From: Alentia gelatinosa
Taxonomy: Eukaryota; Annelida; Polychaeta; Phyllodocida; Polynoidae
Assembly (NCBI GenBank): GCA_950022655.1
Contig: OX465584.1
Coordinates: 62,436,841-62,500,840 of the forward strand
Direction: 5' to 3'
DNA length: 64,000 bases
Position 1 is the first letter of the stretch. Each line of letters starts with the position of its first letter. The notes beneath the pieces were generated by a model, which did no database searches, was not told the origin of the DNA, and was given only the letters and a program-made list of their open reading frames with translations. The translations under genes were made by a program, and so were the position numbers. This document shows, piece by piece, positions 33,672-45,748 of this stretch.

Positions 33672-33863
33672 TCATCTTACCCCAGCTTATCCCCACCTAA
33701 CCCGCCCGACCCCGGTCTGTGTTGGTAGAGGTATAGGTGGTCTCGATGGGACACCCTCTGCCCCACCGCCCCCGCTCCCGCTGTTAGAAGTGGCGGAGGT
33801 TAAGCAGGTGGTATGCATGGGGTTAGATAGAGGTTAGGCCAGGGTTAGGCAGGGGTTGGGGGC
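33672..33863. repeat. C-rich/G-rich fold-back with TTAGG-like arms
   Basis: The left arm CTTACCCCAGCTTATCCCC...CCTAACCC faces the right arm GGGGTTAGATAGAGGTTAGG...GGGTTAGGCAGGGG. The centre has TGTTGGTAGAGGTATAGGTG, also present at 58678. Confidence 0.65.
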
Positions 33864-34520
33864 CTCAGTGTTTGTCCAACAGTAAGGCGCCGGGAGAGAC
33901 CAGTGGGGAGGTGGGACTAGGACTTCTCCAGCTATAAACCTTGTCAAACATAAGAGGGGGCAGGGGGGGTAGACGGGGGGGGGTGTGGGGGGGCTGCGAT
34001 TCTTTTATCTTTTTTTTCACTTATACATCAAATGTATATAACATGTATACGACCAGCGTATACATATTATGCAGAGGATATTTCCTCTGGTATACACCTG
34101 GTGTGAAATACAGCCAGGAGACGTCTGTATACAAAAGGAAATGGTCTTGTATACACCTCATATGCTGGCATGAAATATGGGCGTATATATATGAAAACAA
34201 GTCAATTAACAGGCGATACATGCACATCCATTAGGGCGTACATTGCAATAAACTGGTGTTTTTCATGCAGTGAATGTGTATATTTCCTGACTGATTTTAA
34301 TGTCCTTGTATGTATCTGTGTACAACTATAATGTATTATCAAGTGACGTCACAAGTTACAGTTTGAGTTAATTTATGTCACATGTTGTTCTGGCGGAGTG
34401 AGATTACAAAGTCTTTTTTTTTTTTTTGAATTTGTTTATTTATCCTGGAGAATTTAGGCTCTGGGCCTGTCTTACAATAATCCAGCTCGCTGAGTCTTGT
34501 CACTGGGACGGTAGTGATAT
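33864..34520. other. Non-coding, G-rich then AT-rich; pre-insertion site of the Gypsy element
   Basis: G-runs at 33956-33992 and a T15 run at 34413. The short frame at 33941-34234 has no domain. 34517-34520 is the ATAT target copy of the LTR element. Confidence 0.45.
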
Positions 34521-35030
34521 TGTGGTGGTCGCCGCCTGTCTAGCAGGTTGGATGAACCCAATCCGGAACGCTAGTTCCAGGCAGGATCCCACCCTACGCA
34601 CTTACGTAGGTTGGTTTGGTTTTCGGTTAGTTTGCACAGACCTATTCACACATAACACAACAACGTCATTTAATAAACAAGGATGTTTATTAATCACTTA
34701 CTTCCCGGAAAGATCTGGAAGATCTTCCCCACAAGTACAGTACCCTAGCACATAGGTGCTAGGTAACGCTGGATAGGCTAATCCGGAAGGTTACAAGAAC
34801 CCGCCTGCAAAGTGAGGGCCCAAGGATCCGTTCCGTAGAAGGGACGCGCGAGGACAGCCTGTCGACCTACTGTGAACGCTGAGTATATATACTAAGCGTT
34901 ACGTAATCCCGGTCTCCGCCGCGCCACTCTCGTGTGCGGCGTTGCCCGGAATCACTGCACAGTAAGGATCGGCATATCGCGCCACCTTCCGTGAAACAAA
35001 CGAACACTGCTGGATTCCCGTCCCACTACA
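34521..35030 (-). repeat. 3' LTR of the Gypsy element
   Basis: 510 bp. It contains TATATATAC (34882-34892 region) as a TATA-like box and AATAAA near the GGATGTTTATTAATC stretch. It lacks the 21 bp present in the other LTR. Confidence 0.92.
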
Positions 35031-35045
35031 TTACCCCTCCCAGTT
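35031..35045 (-). promoter_or_regulatory. Polypurine tract
   Basis: On the minus strand, AAAACTGGGAGGGGTAA directly abuts the 3' LTR, the place and composition of the plus-strand primer. Confidence 0.7.
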
Positions 35046-36379
35046 TTTACTAAGGGGGGAACCAAGGCAGCCATTTTGCTGCTAAGGGACTACCCAATTA
35101 AAAATTACAACATATATCCAGCAGTTCTTGGTCTACTCTCTAGCTTCCTGGTGTTCGCAAGAATTCACTGATACCAACGTATAAGTGAAAAAGGTGGAAT
35201 TGTAAGATGGAGAAATTATTAAAAATATGGAAGATATGACATTTAGGAAAGAGGAAACGACATTTGAAGAATGAAGGACTAGCCTCGCTAGCACCTTGAA
35301 TAAATGTGATATTCACCCATCTTGAGCTGGGGAGCGGATTCTTGAGCGTTGGGCAGGGAAGACTCGACAGTCGCGGACCTACAGGTGGTCAGCCCGGCCT
35401 GTCGAGCACTCTGCCTCCAGCTGTTTCGGATCTTGTTGAAGTCCTCTGTTAGCTCCCGGCGAGTGAAGTGTCATTCTCTTTCTCATCTTAAAGTATCGAG
35501 CCCAGCTGGCCCATCGGCGTAGCAGACCTACTACATTCAGCCCGATGCCGACGGGTGCTGGGCTTCCCACTGTTCTTCAAGTTGGAAGACATCCATAAGT
35601 AGAGAAGGGTTAGCCTCGCTAAACACCTTCCGAGTTGAAAGTTTCCGAATACGGAAATAACGGCCAAAAAGGCAAAACAATTCTCCATCCACCTGGTAAG
35701 AGTGTGTGGTATCAGTGTTCTTTCATTTTGACTCCAGCTATACTGGCATATCTTTTTCTCGGCCTGAATCGAGTACCAATTAAGGCCCCAATTCTAAGCC
35801 GGATTCAGAACTTACGATCACCGACCCAAGGTAGAAATAGCCGGCGTAATCCAACAGATCAGGGGTTACGCCTACTATCTCACTATCGAGTCGATGAACT
35901 CAGTTCCGACACAGACCTGGTAAGTCAGATCTATACCCGAAAGGCATAATCTTCCTTACCTGGTACCAAGTACTAGTGTGGACGATATCCACACCACAGG
36001 CCGGAGGTTTTCGTGATGGGGGCCTATCACGGGCCTGACCATCGAGAGAACCTTCAGCCGTCTGAAACCAGGGTTGTGCCTTAGAGAAGTCATTTTACTG
36101 ACTTTCCCCAGCCCCAACCCAGGATCGCTTATCATTGGTTACTCCTAACTTTCCCTCCACCCCTCCCAGCGATCCTCGCAGAACGCTGAGAAAGTGCAGA
36201 ATTCTGGCTAGGAGGCCACATTATGGAAGTAGCTAGGCCAGAAAAAAAATTTTCCTCCCCGGGACTTCCCATACCCGTCTGACTTCGGATCCAGGAGAGT
36301 TGTTGGCTCTGCCGGTTCTGAGTTTAGACGGCGTCTTCCCGGCTTGTTAGGCACCAGCCGAGTTGGTCATTATCAACCC
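35046..36379 (-). other. Gypsy 3' body, no clear ORF
   Basis: 1.3 kb between accessory ORF and purine tract. Only short frames (for example 35379-35570 on the minus strand) without domains. Confidence 0.45.
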
Positions 36380-39300
36380 CTAAATATCCTCGTCAGAGGA
36401 TATCCTGAGGTCGAGAAGTTCCAACTGGCTTGGTGCACTAGCCGTCGGTGGAACCGACGTTGCCAGGGCGGTCCTCTCCGGTCGCAGTGGACTCAACTGC
36501 TGTAGAGAGGTTGGTCCGGTATCTAAAAAGATTCCAGACTCCAATGGGATGATGTTGGCATTCACCCCCAGTGCCCCACTTGGTTCCTCGGGCTGATCTA
36601 CCGGCTTAGCCCTGGAAGGCTTTGCTGATTTTTCAGCCCGTGTCACGGCGGGAGGCCTCCTCGGCTGTAGGACTTCAGTCTGATCCTGTGGGGTCTGACC
36701 GGGTCCTGACAGCGGAGTATCCACACTGACATCCATGGGCTGAGCCGCTATGGATGTAGTGTCCTGGTGGGAAGTTTCTTCCACGGGTGACCATCCCAAC
36801 ATGCCAGCGAGTTGCTGACGTGTCGGGTTTGATTCTTCCGTGGTGAACTGAAGAAATCTTCCCCGGCTCCTTTGTCGGGCCAACCACGCTTCCTCAAGGG
36901 CTTGCGGGTCGTCACCGATGTCATAGAGCGACATACCCAAGTGCCGAAGACAACGTTCATCTTGGCGATGGGTCTGGGCTTCCGCCCGGGCAAACCTCGA
37001 CTGGGCCGTGGTTTTCGCAATACGCGCGTCCAACGCGTATTGTTTAGCCAGGCCTTTCGTGGCTTCTCTTACCTCGAATCGGGCTAGGTTCACTAGCTCC
37101 TTAACGAGGCCTTCATGGAGAGACTGCGCGCCCGTTCGGACACGGCCCTCCAAGGTGCCACCTATATGCGACTCTAGCTGATCCGCCCGTTGGACGTATT
37201 CAACCGATATCGCACAGGGAGAAGAATTCACCTTCGACGCAACGGGTGGTTGTGTCGTTGGTTTCTTCTTTACCTCAACAACCGGGTTGGTTGGTGGAGG
37301 GAGTGCCGGAAAGGCCTCTTCCTCCTCAAATTTCCCGGGTGCTTGGGTAGCACCTCTGTTGAGCGGGGAAACTCCCGAGAGACTTGAGCTAGGACGAGTC
37401 CCAGCTGGTTTTCTACGGGTCCGCGGGCTTTTGAAGCCGTTGGAACGTTTCGTTCACTCAGGTCTGAGAAGAGTTTCAATCCCCCAGACAACTTTGGCCC
37501 TACCTGGTAAGCAGCTTCCACCACGTCAGCGATGGTGTGCTTACCCGGAGCCAATTTCTTCCTGAGCTTCCGACTTGATCGCTCAGAAGTGTCAGTCTCG
37601 CTGGACGAGGACGATGACAGCTTCTTGACCCGTCGTTTAGCCTTCGAGGACTTTTGAGACGGTTCCCGGCTAAGGGACCGTTTCTTCCTCGACTCCTTTG
37701 ACATCTGTCGATGTTTTGAAGCGGATAGCATTAGACTCCCGAACCAGCCAGGATTCTTCTTCCATCCGATCTTAAACAATCGACCGTCTGTCACACAAGT
37801 CTCGGGCTCCGGTTTGCCTTTCTGAGCCTCGGAAGTCAACGAATCTCTGCCACAGATTCATGACCCGTTCCCGAGCAGCAGCACCAGCAGTCCGGTGTTC
37901 CCGGGCAATGTGTCTGACTAGACACGATCGCCTTGAACTGGCACACCCGGCCTGACAACCACCCTTCTTGCCAAGGCACTGTAGCCATGGTCGTTCGGCT
38001 AAGTGTACCTCTACGAGGTGCCTAGCGTAACGACCTTCAGTCACGTAGGTCGGTGACAATTTCTTGTCCCTCCCATGGCAACTCAAGAAGACACAATGAT
38101 TGCCATTCCCAAACTTGTGCCATGCGTACGCGATCCGGTCTTTGACCTGATCCTCGTACTTCAGCCGGCTAACTCGGGACACTCCTTTCACCCGGTCGAT
38201 GTACCAGGCGTTGGGAGAACCCTCGTCAACTAGCCATTCCTCGTCATCCGAGGTTCCATCTAAACTGACACCATCGGGGATGTAATGTCGGTTCCCATGA
38301 CGGAGATCTTCTAGGCAAGTGTAAGTCTTGCCCAGCAAAGAGGCGGGTATCTGTCTAGCTACTGTTCTCTTCCCAGCCCGCTTTACGCCAGGTTGGAAAT
38401 CACCGTCATCATTGTCGGGGTTGGATGGAACCAGGGGTTTAGCCTTGTCCATCTCCGTTCCCCAACACTTGACCTCTCCGCCACCCGTGGCACCTGTTGA
38501 GGTACTCGGTGTAGCGTCAGCCGCACTAGGTCCAGCCTGCGCCGCGGGTTTGTCCGAGCCTTTCGACTCAGCCCCCTTCGACTCCTCACGCTTCCCGGTT
38601 TGAGGTTTCCCTTTCTCCGAGTCACGCGATTCCGGCTGACCTCCTGTCCTTTCTAGCTCCGCCTCAGCCCGTTTCCGGGCTGCACGACGGAGTCGCTTTC
38701 GGTTCTGTTTCGAAAGCTGCGGCTCAGTCTTGTCAGCTTCCCGAGGTTTTGACACCTCAGTCTTACTGACAGACTTCCCCGGCGCGGGTTTAGCCGGTGA
38801 TGACACCGGTTTCTCACCTTTGCTGGACGACCCTTTTACAGAGTCGTCCCCAACTGACGAATCAGTCTCCATAGCCGTCTCTGTCCCAGCCTCAGACTTT
38901 CCGGGTTTTGCTACCGGACCCGGGGCCAAAAAGGTCCCGGCTTCCGCCAGCTCCACTCCGGGTGGAGTCCAATTTTGGTACATTGACTGTACTATGGCAC
39001 GCGTTTTGGGATCTGGGATCCCAGCTAACATCTGTTCCAGGCTCTGGGTTGAAACCTCATGCCTGGAACCCATCTCTTCGGAGGACTTCCTCGGAGAGCG
39101 ACGACGCGGGCGGGCCTCGGCCTCGCCGCGGCGTATCGCGCTCTGATTCGGAACCTTCGGCCATAACCACATTCGAGTCAGAGGCCTCAGTTTTCACTGA
39201 GCTCGTCTTCGGACGGGCACCAGAAGAGTCCTTAGCGGCCGGGCCGCCTCGGACTTCTTCCCGGTGTGACTTTTTCCCTTTCCGGGTCGTTCATCTCGGG

Positions 39301-39481
39301 TTTCCCCAAGAAGAACAGAGTCCTCAGACTCGTCCCCTTCCAGGTCAAAATCACCATCATCTGACCCGATGAGCAAAGCATCATCGTCCAGATCTGCCCC
39401 CCGCTCGGCCGAAGCTGAGGATCCGGGCTGGGGTGAGGGGAGCTCGCGCTCACCCTCCGTAGACGGGGCACGGTCAGCCAT
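36380..39481 (-). pseudogene. Accessory ORF of the Gypsy element, ~1,030 codons, zinc-finger-like
   Basis: It starts at ATG 39481 (MADRAPSTEGERELPSPQ) and ends at 36380 (LLDLRISSDEDI). The frame is continuous except for one TGA (39194-39196) and a pair of compensating frameshifts (~37800 and ~37300). Order: an acidic N-terminus; a long low-complexity part rich in K, S, E and P; a folded block around 38000-38300 with two Cys/His clusters, C-x4-C...H-x4-H (HCVFLSCHG...ARHLVEVH) and C...C...H-x4-H (SSRRSCLVRHIAREH); an SR/K-rich stretch (SSSSSSETDTSERSSRKL); and a helical, Q/E/R-rich C-terminal domain. There is no signal peptide or membrane segment, so it is not an envelope protein despite its position. 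Nucleic-acid binding is an inference. Confidence 0.65.
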
Positions 39482-39540
39482 GCTGCTACCGCCCGACTCC
39501 TGTGGTGCTAGGCACCACTCCGATCACAGAGTGAAGACTA

Positions 39541-39563
39541 CTGAAAAAACAGGGTCTTATATA
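39541..39563 (-). promoter_or_regulatory. TATA box and/or 3' splice site before the accessory ORF
   Basis: On the minus strand TATATAAG (39563-39556) stands 75 bases before the accessory ATG. It is followed by TGTTTTTTCAG (ending 39541), a good 3' splice site. The ORF could be expressed from its own promoter or from a spliced subgenomic RNA; the sequence alone does not decide. Confidence 0.4.
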
Positions 39564-40049
39564 CTCCTAAGTGACCTAGATTCACAGTCGCGAACCAATC
39601 AACCATGTCGAGACTGGCTCATCTTGAGCGTCTCAACACCGCATGCGTGAAGAAACCAAAGGTCAGCGTTACGCTCGACTTGATTCGTTCACGCCTTCAA
39701 TCACCCAGCACAGGTTCCGGAACCCGGGGAAACCCCTTTTCGAGCTCCACCCCGAGTTCTCTACCGTGTGGGATTTCTTATCGCCGTCGTGTATCTCGCT
39801 GATAGTATGGGAGACTTGTCTAATTTCCATGTAAATGGATCAGACCTTTCAGAGCGTTCGGCAATTCTGCAGCCTCTAGAGGGTCCTCGACGGGGTCCCT
39901 TAGAGCAACGTCTGGGCTGCGGCACATAACGACTGATTTTAAGGTAACTGTTTGATCAACATTCATGTATAATTGACACGCCACTGACTACCAACGATCT
40001 ACATTTCGTACCATTGCTTCTCGTTGTGTTTTCGACAACCCCGGCACCA
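39564..40049 (-). other. Spacer between integrase and accessory ORF
   Basis: About 490 bp with no frame of note on the minus strand. Confidence 0.4.
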
Positions 40050-41401
40050 CTACTCTTTGTAGCTAACCACAGCCTTCGATTTTAGTCGAGAGCTGCGGCG
40101 GGGTTTTGAGTCTATTTTAGACTCCATTCTACATCTCGAACCATGTTTATTATACACGGCTCGATTTGTAGCAAATTTAGACTTTTCCATGTCAGGTTTT
40201 TCTTCTACCCACACTTCCCTTTTTAGGTTAGCGTAAGTAGGAATCACCTTCCGCGGACGTCCCGGTTTTCGCCGTGTAGGCGAGCACCCACTCGGAACCC
40301 CGGTAACCTTTGACCGGGACTTCCCTATCGGGGTCTGCCTCCGCCGTGTTGATGGGGGTTTGACACCCGGCTTCCCGGCTCTTTGAACCCGGGACTTCCC
40401 TGGTTTCCCAGTAGGACCCGTGTTCAGTGACACATCCCGCTTTGTAGCAGGGTGTGAAACTTCAAAGTCGGAACATTTGCGCTTTCCTTCCCATAGTCGT
40501 AAACGAGCTACATGGGATTTATAACGCCTGCCACTCTACTGCTTTAGTCAGATTCCATCTCGCAAGGTAATATCCCTCTATAAAACGTTCTCTGAGTTTT
40601 TCGACAAATCCTATGGGACAAGGATCATCCGTAGACATTCCAGGAACCCCATAGACTATGTCCGCGGGCATTACTATTTCCTCGCAAAGACGAGTAAATT
40701 AGGTGAACACCCCGTGCTTGAATGAATGGTCCCATTATATGCGTGAGCTATAAATGGTGCTAATTCATCCCAATTCTTCCGATTTTCATCTACCAGGGTC
40801 CGAAGACACTGGATCAATGTCCGGTTGAATCTCTCTACCATACCATCTGATTGGGGACGATATGGATTCGTATGTGTCTTTTTAATCTCGAGTATCCTAC
40901 ACATTTCTTTCCAGATCTGGGATTCAAATTCCCTTCCTTGGTCGGAATGTAGTACGCTCGGAGTTCCAAAAGGCAACATCCAGTTTTTCACTAAAGCTTC
41001 CGCACACGTGGCAGCTTTGTGATTTTTCATGGGATAGATCTGCACATATTTTGTGTAATAATCCATCACCACCATCATACAGGTATTTCCTTCCTCTGAC
41101 TCGTCGATACCAGATATGATATCTAGAGCGATTCTGGCAAACCTGACACCAAACAGTTCCTGTTGTAACGGCATCTTTCCGAGTCCTACCCCGGGTTTGA
41201 CTTGCTACATATGGAACATCCAGATATCCATCTTCGAATATCTGCACCCATTCCAGGCCAGTAGTAAAGACGCCTTATTCTGGCTACCGTTCTTTTCCGT
41301 CCTAGATGAGCTGCACTCCTATGTTCATGACATAGGGTCATTAGTCCGGATCGTAATTCTCGAGGGACCACTAGTTGTAGAGCACGTTTAAGTGGTTGCA
41401 A
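40050..41401 (-). pseudogene. Gypsy integrase, broken
   Basis: Segment 41401-41186 has the HHCC zinc domain (CHEHRSAAHLGRKR...SGCSICSKS). After a frameshift near 41185, the catalytic core (41174-40674) follows with the D-D-E triad in ARIALDIISG, LHSDQGREFES and PYRPQSDGMVERFN. Another shift near 40675 leads to MPADIVYGVPG and a short tail with a stop near 40530. A further basic block (40433-40050, KPGRPRKVI, PRRSSRLKSK) is probably the C-terminal tail. The enzyme would insert element DNA; this copy is inactive. Confidence 0.85.
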
Positions 41402-43888
41402 TGTGGTTCTCCATCGATATAATACTCCATCTCGGACCTCTAGCTCTTTCCATTGACCACATAGATTCCGAAATTCTCGGTTTTCAGGCGAGATCTCGGG
41501 TCCTGTAGGTCTATGGAGTCCATTAGCTATCAGTTAAGTTAACCAGAACAAATCTGGGTCAGTCTGTTGACTTTCCTTAATCTGTTCTATTGTCCACTGA
41601 TAGTTTAATGGCGGCTTCACTTTCTGGGAACGTAGAGTAGCTATGACTGCTCTATGCTCGCCACAATCCCGGCAATCTGGTCGTCCACATTGCCGCACTG
41701 GTCTCCTTGAGAGACAATCCTCATTAATGTGTGACTTTCCAGCCCGGTGTTCAATCTGGCAGTTAGTCAACCCGAATTCGGAGAGAGCTGCCAGCCATCT
41801 TCCAATCATTCCCTTGGCGTCTTTAAAGTTAAAGAGCCATTTGAGAGAAGAATGGTCAGTACGTAAGATGAAATCTCCACCTGCTAAGAAGTGTCGATAT
41901 TTTCTTACATACACCACAACCGCTAAGAGTTCCCTCTTAGTAGTACAGTAGTTCCGCTGGCTTTTACTTAAGCTGTTGCTGGCAAAAGCTATTGGAACTT
42001 CTATACCATCTTGTATCTGAGACAAAGCCGCTCCAATACTCTCATTACTAGCGTCAGTGTCGAGAATGAACCGACCCTGGGCTAGAGGGTATTTCAACAC
42101 GGGGGTCTCCGTAAACTTTCTTTTTAGTCCCAGAAAAGCGTGTTCAGCTTCTGGAGTCCATTGGATCTCTTTTTGCTTCCCTGGCTTATCTAGTACTACA
42201 TACTGTTGCATAGGGTGTGCAATTTCAGAAAAACCCGGGATAAAGTCGCGGTAATACGAACAAAATCCTAGGAAAGACCTTATGTCTTTTATATTCTGGG
42301 GGCGTGGCCAATTAGCCACTACCTCCAACTTGGAAGGATCTGCCCGGATTCCATTTCCGGAAACTATCCGTCCCAAGTATTCCACAGATTTGCGAAACAG
42401 TTTACATTTTTGAGGTTTGAGTTTCAACCCATAAGATTGAATACGCTCAAATACCTCTCTCAGGTTCTCTAAACATTCAACATAATTCTTTCCGAAGATG
42501 ATTATGTCGTCTAGATAAACCAAACACTTTTTCCACTGTAGACCCCGCAACATCTGATCCATCATGGATTCGAAAGTCGCAGGAGCGTTACAGAGGCCAA
42601 ATGGCATTACTGTGAACTCGTAAAGCCCTCGATAAGTGGTGAACGCCGTTTTAGACTGATCGCCACTGTTCATCTTTACCTGCCAATATCCAGACTGGAG
42701 ATCCAGAGTACAAAACCACTGGTTCCCTCCCAGAGAGTCAAGACTCTCATCGATCCGGGGTATTGGGTAGGCATTCTTCCGGGTGATACCATTCAATTTT
42801 CTGTAATCAATACAGAATCGGCAAATACCATCCTTTTTAGTAACCATTACCACTGGGCTAGCCCAAGGACTTGCACTGGGGATGATTACTTTCTGGTCCA
42901 TCATTTTCCCTACTTCCTCTTCTAAAGCTTCCCGTTTTACCAGAGGTAGCCGTCGATAAGGAAGGCGGAAAGGTTGATGACCTTCAGTGTCAATCATGTG
43001 TTCTACTCGATCCGTTCTCCCCAAGGGATCTCCAGGTCGAGTAAAGATTGACTCCATCTTCTTCAAAAGAATCCTTAGTTCATGTCGTTCCCCACTGTTT
43101 AGTGTGTCTGTCGTCTGAACTAAAGTTTCCAGAGTTTCGTGCAATGGACTTGGAACTGGAAGGGATCCCGTTCCTGTATCGATAGCACTAACCCGCACTT
43201 CTTCATAATCATTTCCTATTAAGTCCGACCTTTCCAGTTTAGATTGTCCATCTTCCCCGGTTATTTCGGAAACGGGAATAGGTGTGATTCCCTGTGGACT
43301 GGAGTCCACTAGGCCATCTACATGAGCTAGAGTTACCCAGCCCAATGTATCACCCTTCCTAAATTTAATCAACCCGGAGGTATGATTACTTATAGGAATT
43401 GATCCTTCTCTGGCACTTCCGATCAGGGTATCCCAGGCCTGTATTCCTTTTTTAGAAAACAGTTCTGGGTCTGGCTCGAAAAGTGCATCTCCACGTGGTA
43501 AGTCACCTTCCCCAGCTATCAGGACATTAACCATCTGCTGGGGGGGGATGCCCACATCTTGTCGAACAGAAATCAAAGAAGAAATCCGTCGACAACTACA
43601 TTCCACTTCCATTAACTCAGGAAATTTGAGTCGGAGAGTGCCATCGGGTAGATCTACAGAGCCTCCATAGAGGGTGAGAAAATCTACGCCTAATATTCCA
43701 CTTTCTTCGATATCACTGAGTATGGGACCCCTTACGAATTCAGTGTTACCTATTGAGACTGGAATAATCACACTACCATAGCACCTCATATGAGTACCAT
43801 TAGCAGCTTTTGCCGAGGCTCCAGGAACATGACATTCCTGCGCAAATCCAAGAGACTGATAGAGTCCGTTGGAAAGGTGGATCTTCAT
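41402..43888 (-). pseudogene. Gypsy pol: protease remnant, RT, RNase H
   Basis: A 784-codon open frame (43888-41534) closed by TAA at 41534-41536, after which the same frame runs on into integrase. Residues 1-85 are the C-terminal half of the protease (ESGILGVDFLTLYGG); the catalytic D-S/T-G-A half is missing. RT spans about 290-520: CRFCIDYRKLN, FCTLDLQSGYWQV, VMPFGLCNAPATF and the catalytic LVYLDDIII at about 457. RNase H spans about 600-730: ILDTDASNESIGAAL, CTTKRELLAVV, RTDHSSLKWL and HINEDCLSRRP. All RT and RNase H catalytic residues are intact. Confidence 0.92.
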
Positions 43889-45163
43889 GCAGCGCAGGAG
43901 AATCTAATCCCGTCCCTGGGTAAACCTCTAACAACATTTGTTGCAATGCTAGCCCATAGGCGCGAGTTGTCTCCTCTTTACCCTGGATCCTCTTTAGAAA
44001 AGTGGATCGGGGGTTCAGCGTTACTAACTGACCACAGTAGTATGAGGCTACCTCCACTAACTCATCCCATTCCGTACCACCGGAACGGCGAAAAGCGCGA
44101 AGTGCAGCTTCCCCGGGTCCATCTCGCAAGGCTCTTTTGAGGTATGGCAATGCATCGACTTTATTCCAGCCATTACATTGTATATCCTCACAAAATCCCG
44201 CGAACCAGTGTTCCCACTCCATTCCTTTCCCGTAAGGTTTTGGAATGACAGCGTTTTTTCTGGCTGCGTTCTCTGGGCGCATCATCGGAACCTTGTCAGC
44301 TCTCGCCATTGACAAGTTAAAGATCCGATCGTGTTCCCGGACTTGGTTGAACGAGTTGAACCCTAGTTCAGCTATAGCTTTACTAGTACGTTCGGAACTC
44401 GGAGAACCCATTCTTGACTCAGAGGGTAGCCGGAAGCTAACCAAAGGAGTCTTTACACCCTTTGTTCCAGATATGAATCTGTTAGGGGTCTTCTCTGGAT
44501 CCTCTACTCTCCCTGGTGGGGAATATAGATGATCTCTCACATTACTCCAGCCAGCTTGGGACATAGGCATCCGTTGGGATGATTCTGTCTCCGCTAGTCG
44601 AACTTGGTCCTTCATGTATTGTACATGTTGGTCCAATCGTTCGATTTTTTCTAGAGTCTCAATCTCGCGAACCGAGAGTTCTTCCAAGTTATGGTGCCTT
44701 TGGGCTACCTTCTCGGCGATCTCACGGTTTCGAGCTTCTAGTTCCCGACACATGTCTCTGGCTTCCCTTTCCCTATCAAACTCGGCTAAGAGTTCGGGTC
44801 CAAGGAAACCTACAGGAACTTCATCGGAAGATACCCTTAAGGTATTTTCCGACCTATTCCGGGGAGTACTAGACTCTCCAGGACTATCTGTCTGAGACCC
44901 AATTTTACTGAGTCCCTCCAGATCCCTTGCGGGGCCATGTCGGCTGTCGGCCGCCAGACTGAAACTCTTCAGGACCGTCGAACTCAGATTCTGAGCGGCG
45001 GTTCTCTTCCGAGATTTCTCCTTACCAGACTTCTGGGTTTCACCCCCTCCCTCTGGTTTTGGAGACTTGTCGTCATTCCGGGCCGGAAGAGTTGAGAAGT
45101 TACCTCCCCATCTTCACTCTCCTGTTCAGCCTTAGATCTGGTTTTTATTCCAGATCCGTGCAT
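43800..45163 (-). pseudogene. Gypsy gag, broken
   Basis: It begins at ATG 45161-45163 (MHGSGIKTRSKAEQE), 55 bases inside the 5' LTR. A frameshift near 45085 precedes the main frame, which is charged and coiled-coil-like (ELEARNREIAEKVAQRHHNL), then a capsid-like helical part (YGKGMEWEHWFAGFCEDIQC, ALPYLKRALRDGPGEAALRA, GKEETTRAYGLALQQML). No CCHC zinc knuckle is present. The frame runs into the protease remnant, so nucleocapsid and the protease active site were probably lost in one deletion near 43900. Confidence 0.8.
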
Positions 45164-45204
45164 TTACCGAGAATCCCGGGTTGTGCAAGCAACCTGGGAT
45201 CCTG

Positions 45205-45216
45205 GTCACGGCACCA
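45205..45216 (-). promoter_or_regulatory. Primer binding site, tRNA-His
   Basis: On the minus strand, TGGTGCCGTGAC lies one base inside the 5' LTR. It is complementary to the 3' end of animal tRNA-His (...GTCACGGCACCA) over 12 bases. Confidence 0.8.
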
Positions 45217-45217
45217 G

Positions 45218-45748
45218 TGTGGTGGTCGCCGCCTGTCTAGCAGGTTGGATGACCCCAATCCGGAACGCTAGTTCCAGGCAAGATCCCACCCTACGCACTT
45301 ACGTAGGTTGGTTCGGTTTTCGGTTAGTTTGCACAGACCTATTCACACATAACACAACAACGTCATTTAATAAACAAGGATGTTTATTAATCACTTACTT
45401 CCCGGAAAGATCTGGAAGATCTTCCCCACAAGTACAGTACCCTAGCACATAGGTGCTAGGTAACGCTGGATAGGCTAATCCGGAGGATTAGCCTAACCAC
45501 CAAGAAGGTTACAAGAACCCGCCTGCAAAGTGAGGGCCCAAGGATCCGTTCCGTAGAAGGGACGCGCGAGGACAGCCTGTCGACCTACTGTGAACACTGA
45601 GTATATATACTAAGTGTTACGTAATCCCGGTCTCCGCCGCGCCACTCTCGTGTGCGGCGTTGCCCGGAATCACTGCACAATAAGGATCGGCATATCGCGC
45701 CACCTTCCGTGAAACAAACGAACACTGCTGGATTCCCGTCCCACTACA
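45218..45748 (-). repeat. 5' LTR of the Gypsy element
   Basis: 531 bp, with GAGTATATATAC as a TATA-like box and a 21-bp stretch (around 45485-45505) that repeats adjacent GGATTAGCCTAA-like sequence and is absent from the 3' LTR. The six substitutions relative to the 3' LTR are mostly transitions. Confidence 0.92.

Larger units (their letters stand above)
34521..45748 (-). mobile_element. Near-complete Gypsy-type LTR retrotransposon, 11.2 kb
   Basis: Two LTRs (34521-35030 and 45218-45748) flank a 10.2-kb body. The LTRs have TGTAGTGGG...CACCACA ends, and ATAT lies on both outer sides (34517-34520; 45749-45752). On the minus strand the order is 5' LTR, tRNA-His primer site, gag, protease remnant, RT, RNase H, integrase, a long accessory ORF, purine tract, 3' LTR. 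RT before RNase H before integrase places it in Ty3/Gypsy. The LTRs differ by six substitutions and one 21-bp indel (about 1.2 percent over 510 aligned bases), so the insertion is fairly young. The coding regions are nevertheless broken at many points. Confidence 0.92.

Noticed and set aside
33941..34234. 97-codon ORF with glycine-rich start
   Set aside because: Starts in G-runs and continues into Y/I-rich AT sequence; no domain.
38328..39372. Plus-strand frames of 90-150 codons
   Set aside because: Opposite-strand shadows of the accessory ORF, whose biased codon composition keeps them open.
36380..39481. Accessory ORF as an envelope gene
   Set aside because: Right position, but no signal peptide, membrane helix or furin-type site; highly charged instead.
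39643..39834. Plus-strand frames between integrase and accessory ORF
   Set aside because: Inside the Gypsy body in antisense, no domain.
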